8,964 nucleotides of DNA from Flammeovirgaceae bacterium UBA5867 (GTDB taxonomy: Bacteria > Bacteroidota > Bacteroidia > Cytophagales > Cyclobacteriaceae), in the NCBI GenBank assembly GCA_002432545.1, contig DJFR01000001.1, forward strand, positions 51,007 through 59,970. The letters are read 5' to 3'. The notes beneath the pieces were generated by a model. That model was not told the origin of the DNA, did no database searches, and was given only the letters and a program-made list of their open reading frames with translations. Both the position numbers and the translations under genes were made by a program. The number at the start of each line of letters is the position of its first letter. Within the stretch, counting starts at the first letter, position 1. Below, piece after piece: positions 6,224 to 8,964 of this stretch.

Positions 6224-7549
6224 ATGTACACGAAAATAACTATTCTCGTAATGGTAACAGGCGTGCTTGCCGGTATACAACTGCAGGCACAATCTGTTAA
6301 ACGGCTTACGGTAAAGGAGGCCATCGACCTGGGCGTTGCCAATAGCAAGCAACTCATCGTGTCGAATGCAAAAGTAAAAGAGGCACAGGCAAAAGTTCAG
6401 CAGGCACAGGATAAAGTAATACCGGAAGTTGGTGTAAGCGGAACCTATCTTCACCTGAACACACCTACTGTAAGCATGGCGAATGAAGCTTCGGGCAACA
6501 GCGGAAGTTCTGATTCACCGCTGGCAACGCTCTCCGATATACATGATGTGGCTTTGGTGCAGGTATCGGCATCGTGGCCCGTGTTCAATGGTTTTAAAAT
6601 CCGAAACACAAAAATGATGAACGAGTACCTGGAACAGGCTGCTCAATATGATGCCCAGACCACACGCAGTAATATAGCCCTTACCACTGCAAAAGCTATA
6701 TATCAGTATTACGAATTGCTGGAGACCAGAAGAACGATTGAAGAAAATCTGAAGCATGAGCAACAACGTGTAACAGAATTTAAAAACCTGGAAGCACAAA
6801 GCTTACTTGCTCGCAACGATCGGTTAAAGGCAGAATTACAGGCGAACAATATTGAACTCGCACTCACCGATGTAAACAACAACGTAAAACTTGCCGAGTA
6901 TAATCTTATCATTCTGTTAGGACTGCCCGAAGAAACATCATTAGAGCTTGATACGGTTGGTATGTTCGAACTGACATCGCTCACAACCTGGAACGACTAT
7001 CTGCAGACAGGATTGGAAAATCGCACCGAGCTAAAATCTGCAGCTGTACAATTAAAAGCAGGCGAGTCAAACTATAAAATTGCAAAATCAAATCGCCTCC
7101 CAACGGTAGCATTAACGGCCGGATATGTAAACGCTTTTATTCCAAATGTTGTGAATGTTACCAATGCGTTAAACGGTGGTATATCGCTGAAATATAGTAT
7201 AACCGGAGCACTGCACGCATCGCACAGCATGCAGGAAGCGAAGGCACGCGTGGAGCAAACAGAAGCTTCGCGACAACTCGCTACTGACCAGGTGAAAGTA
7301 GATATACGCGGTAAATATCTGAACTGCCAGAAGTCACTCGAGAAACTTGCTATTACTGAAAAAGCAATTGACCAGGCCGAGGAAAATTACCAGATCTCAC
7401 AAAACAAATACAAACAAGGTTTACTCATTCTTTCCGATTACCTGGAAGCCGATGTTACGCTGCTGCAGGCACGCATCAACTACGCAACAGCACGCGCAGA
7501 AAGCATGATTGCGTATTACGAACTTCAGAACTCAGTTGGAACTCTATAA
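6224..7549 (+). CDS. TolC-like outer membrane efflux protein
   Basis: This is the outer membrane channel of a tripartite efflux system, 441 residues and full length for the family. A signal peptide covers about residues 1-23 (hydrophobic ITILVMVTGVLAGI, then LQAQS). The two outer-membrane-efflux repeats follow: the first begins LTVKEAIDLGVANSKQL (about 28-44) and the second starts near 257 with ENRTELKSAAVQLKAGE. Both have long Ala/Gln/Glu-rich helices typical of the periplasmic tunnel, such as KVKEAQAKVQQAQDKV in repeat 1 and KYKQGLLILSDYLEADVTLLQARI near the end. Its cysteine content is low and no lipobox is seen after the signal peptide, so it is probably not a lipoprotein of the NodT type. 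It starts 17 nt after tetR and ends 24 nt before the adaptor gene. The start is preceded by an ATATATATA run, not a Shine-Dalgarno sequence. Confidence 0.95.
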   Translation: MYTKITILVMVTGVLAGIQLQAQSVKRLTVKEAIDLGVANSKQLIVSNAKVKEAQAKVQQAQDKVIPEVGVSGTYLHLNTPTVSMANEASGNSGSSDSPLATLSDIHDVALVQVSASWPVFNGFKIRNTKMMNEYLEQAAQYDAQTTRSNIALTTAKAIYQYYELLETRRTIEENLKHEQQRVTEFKNLEAQSLLARNDRLKAELQANNIELALTDVNNNVKLAEYNLIILLGLPEETSLELDTVGMFELTSLTTWNDYLQTGLENRTELKSAAVQLKAGESNYKIAKSNRLPTVALTAGYVNAFIPNVVNVTNALNGGISLKYSITGALHASHSMQEAKARVEQTEASRQLATDQVKVDIRGKYLNCQKSLEKLAITEKAIDQAEENYQISQNKYKQGLLILSDYLEADVTLLQARINYATARAESMIAYYELQNSVGTL

Positions 7550-7573
7550 AAATAAAGCACTGTAAAATATAGT

Positions 7574-8650
7574 ATGGAAACTAAAACGAATAAAAATAAA
7601 AGATTTGCCATTGTATTAGGCATTCTGGTATTGGTAGGTGGAGCATTCGGTATTACAAAGTATATACATGGCCAGCATCATGAAGAAACGGATGATGCAC
7701 AGGTAGATGGTGACATCAGCCCGATCATTCCGAAAGTATCAGGGTATGTAGAGCGTTTGCTGGTAGATGATAACACCATCGTGAAAGCAGGTGATACATT
7801 GATTGTGCTCGATGATCGCGATCTTGCCTTGAAAGTATTACAGGCAGAGGCAGCACTTGAAAATGCGAAAGCAAATTTAGAGGCTGCAAAAGCAGGCTAT
7901 ACTACATCGCAGGAAACTGTACTGGGTTCAAAATCGTCACTGCAGGCATCCGAAGGAAATGTAGAGATTGCACAGGTGAAAGCACGCAGAGCAGAACAGG
8001 ATTTTAAACGTTATGAAGAGCTGATCAAAACAAAATCGATCACGCAACAACAGTACGAGCAGGCAGAAGCTGATCGCGATGCAGCACTGAAACAACTGGA
8101 AGTAGCCAAACGTCAGCGCGAGGCAAGCTTCCGCGAATCGAGTGCACGCCAGGCGCAGAGCACCGTGAGCAATCGGAATATAGCGTTGGCTCAAACAGTA
8201 GTGAAGGAACGCGAAGCAGACCTCGAGTATGCTAAACTTCAATTATCGTATGCGCGCATTGTTGCGCCATCATCCGGAGTTATATCACGCAAAAATGTTC
8301 AGATAGGACAATTTGTACAGGCTGGTCAATCACTCTTCGCGCTGGTAACAGAAAAACAAAAATGGGTTGTTGCAAATTTCAAAGAGACACAGCTTGAAAA
8401 AATGAAACCTGGCCAGGAAGTAGAAATTGAAGTTGATGCTTTTCCGCATGAATCATTTAAAGGTAAAATTGAATCTATATCACCCGCTACCGGTGCCAAG
8501 TTTGCATTGCTGCCGGCTGATAATGCATCGGGTAACTTTGTAAAAGTGGTGCAGCGTGTGCCGGTAAAAATTATACTGACCGATGCACCTGAAAAAGCAA
8601 ACCTGTTACGTGCAGGTATGAACGTGATTGTTGACGTACACTTAGATTAA
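7574..8650 (+). CDS. EmrA/HlyD-type periplasmic adaptor (membrane fusion protein)
   Basis: This 358-residue adaptor links the MFS pump in the inner membrane to the TolC-like channel. A short basic cytoplasmic N-terminus (1-10) precedes one membrane anchor (about 11-30). Then come ETDDAQVDGDISPI (37-50) and the first lipoyl half (SGYVERLLVDDNTIVKAGD, 56-74). A long coiled-coil hairpin spans about 84-225, with turn near 115-125 and 190-205. The second lipoyl half is APSSGVISRKNVQIGQFVQAG (231-251), followed by the beta-barrel domain. GAKFALLPADNASGNFVKVVQRVPVKI (307-333 region) is a hallmark of the EmrA branch, which works with MFS rather than RND pumps. The gene sits between the channel and the MFS gene, only 9 nt before the latter. 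The start is preceded by AAAATATAGT. No oddities are seen; the substrate is unknown. Confidence 0.96.
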   Translation: METKTNKNKRFAIVLGILVLVGGAFGITKYIHGQHHEETDDAQVDGDISPIIPKVSGYVERLLVDDNTIVKAGDTLIVLDDRDLALKVLQAEAALENAKANLEAAKAGYTTSQETVLGSKSSLQASEGNVEIAQVKARRAEQDFKRYEELIKTKSITQQQYEQAEADRDAALKQLEVAKRQREASFRESSARQAQSTVSNRNIALAQTVVKEREADLEYAKLQLSYARIVAPSSGVISRKNVQIGQFVQAGQSLFALVTEKQKWVVANFKETQLEKMKPGQEVEIEVDAFPHESFKGKIESISPATGAKFALLPADNASGNFVKVVQRVPVKIILTDAPEKANLLRAGMNVIVDVHLD

Positions 8651-8659
8651 GATATATAC

Positions 8660-8964
8660 ATGGTTCAGCAGGAATCATTGGTTGAATATGGTTTTAACAG
8701 GGTGATCATTACCGTTACCGCGATAATGTGTGCCTTGCTTGAAATTATAGATACAACCATCGTAAACGTGGCCCTCAACGAAATGAAGGGAAACCTGGGG
8801 GCTACGTTAAATGATGTAAGCTGGGTGATTACCGCTTACGCTATAGCCAACGTTATTATAGTGCCGCTCACGAGCTGGCTATCACAACAGTTTGGCCGAA
8901 GAAATTACTTTGCAGTATCCATTGTGATCTTTACCGTAGCTTCTTTTCTATGCGGTAATGCTAC
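8660..8964 (+). CDS. EmrB/QacA-type MFS drug transporter (DHA2 family), N-terminal part
   Basis: This proton-driven inner-membrane exporter is cut at the right edge after 101 codons of an expected 500 or so. Visible features are a short cytoplasmic N-terminus, TM1 (about 13-36) containing the motif DTTIVNVAL (31-39), a loop, TM2 (about 53-75) starting with SWVITAYAIANVIIVPL, the motif A-like turn SWLSQQFGRR (72-81), and the start of TM3. The conserved D-TIVNVAL and SWV-TAY patterns are specific for the 14-TM DHA2 group. It starts 9 nt after the adaptor stop codon with AGATATATAC before the ATG, and completes a TolC-EmrA-EmrB-type tripartite pump. A vertebrate-type or sugar MFS is excluded by the motifs. 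Substrates cannot be predicted. Confidence 0.94.
   Translation, partial: MVQQESLVEYGFNRVIITVTAIMCALLEIIDTTIVNVALNEMKGNLGATLNDVSWVITAYAIANVIIVPLTSWLSQQFGRRNYFAVSIVIFTVASFLCGNA

Overview
The window looks like chromosomal DNA of a member of the Bacteroidota, probably a Cytophagales- or Chitinophagales-like lineage. The evidence is a GLPGLI-family periplasmic protein paired with a carboxypeptidase-regulatory-like/beta-barrel outer membrane protein, promoter elements of the Bacteroidota type (TAnnTTTG), and the absence of Shine-Dalgarno sequences upstream of the genes. Genus cannot be told from the sequence. Two transcription blocks are visible, separated by a strong terminator.

Block 1 (1-5404) is an envelope module built around a divergent promoter region. 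On the minus strand (1503 to the left edge) lies a nearly complete sensor histidine kinase, cut at its extreme C-terminus by the window edge. It has two membrane segments, a roughly 225-residue periplasmic domain with a histidine-rich half, and no recognisable HAMP domain. Facing away on the plus strand are a GLPGLI-family exported protein (1743-2483) and a 928-residue outer membrane beta-barrel protein (2553-5339), followed by a textbook intrinsic terminator (5370-5404). The shared intergenic region carries three direct ATTAAC repeats spaced 10 and 21 bp, that is, in phase with the DNA helix. This suits an OmpR/PhoB-type response regulator, which would be expected just past the left edge. My reading is that the kinase and its unseen partner regulate themselves and the exported pair.

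Block 2 (5557-8964) is a multidrug-type efflux operon: a TetR/AcrR-family repressor (5616-6206), a TolC-like outer membrane channel (6224-7549), an EmrA/HlyD-type periplasmic adaptor (7574-8650) and the start of an EmrB/QacA-type 14-TM MFS transporter (8660 to the right edge). Gaps are only 9-24 nt, so the genes are probably cotranscribed. In front of tetR are two adjacent 18-bp palindromic operators with identical half-sites on a 19-bp period. The second overlaps an exact TAnnTTTG promoter element, which points to autorepression of the whole operon.

No RNA genes, insertion sequences, CRISPR arrays or phage genes were seen. There is no gene-free stretch longer than 300 bases; the two main gaps (1504-1742 and 5340-5615) are covered by the regulatory entries. 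The gene families are all known. The most interesting items are the regulatory architecture, the histidine-rich HAMP-less sensor opposite a Met/Arg-tailed secreted pair, and an 8-bp tandem repeat between the GLPGLI and barrel genes.
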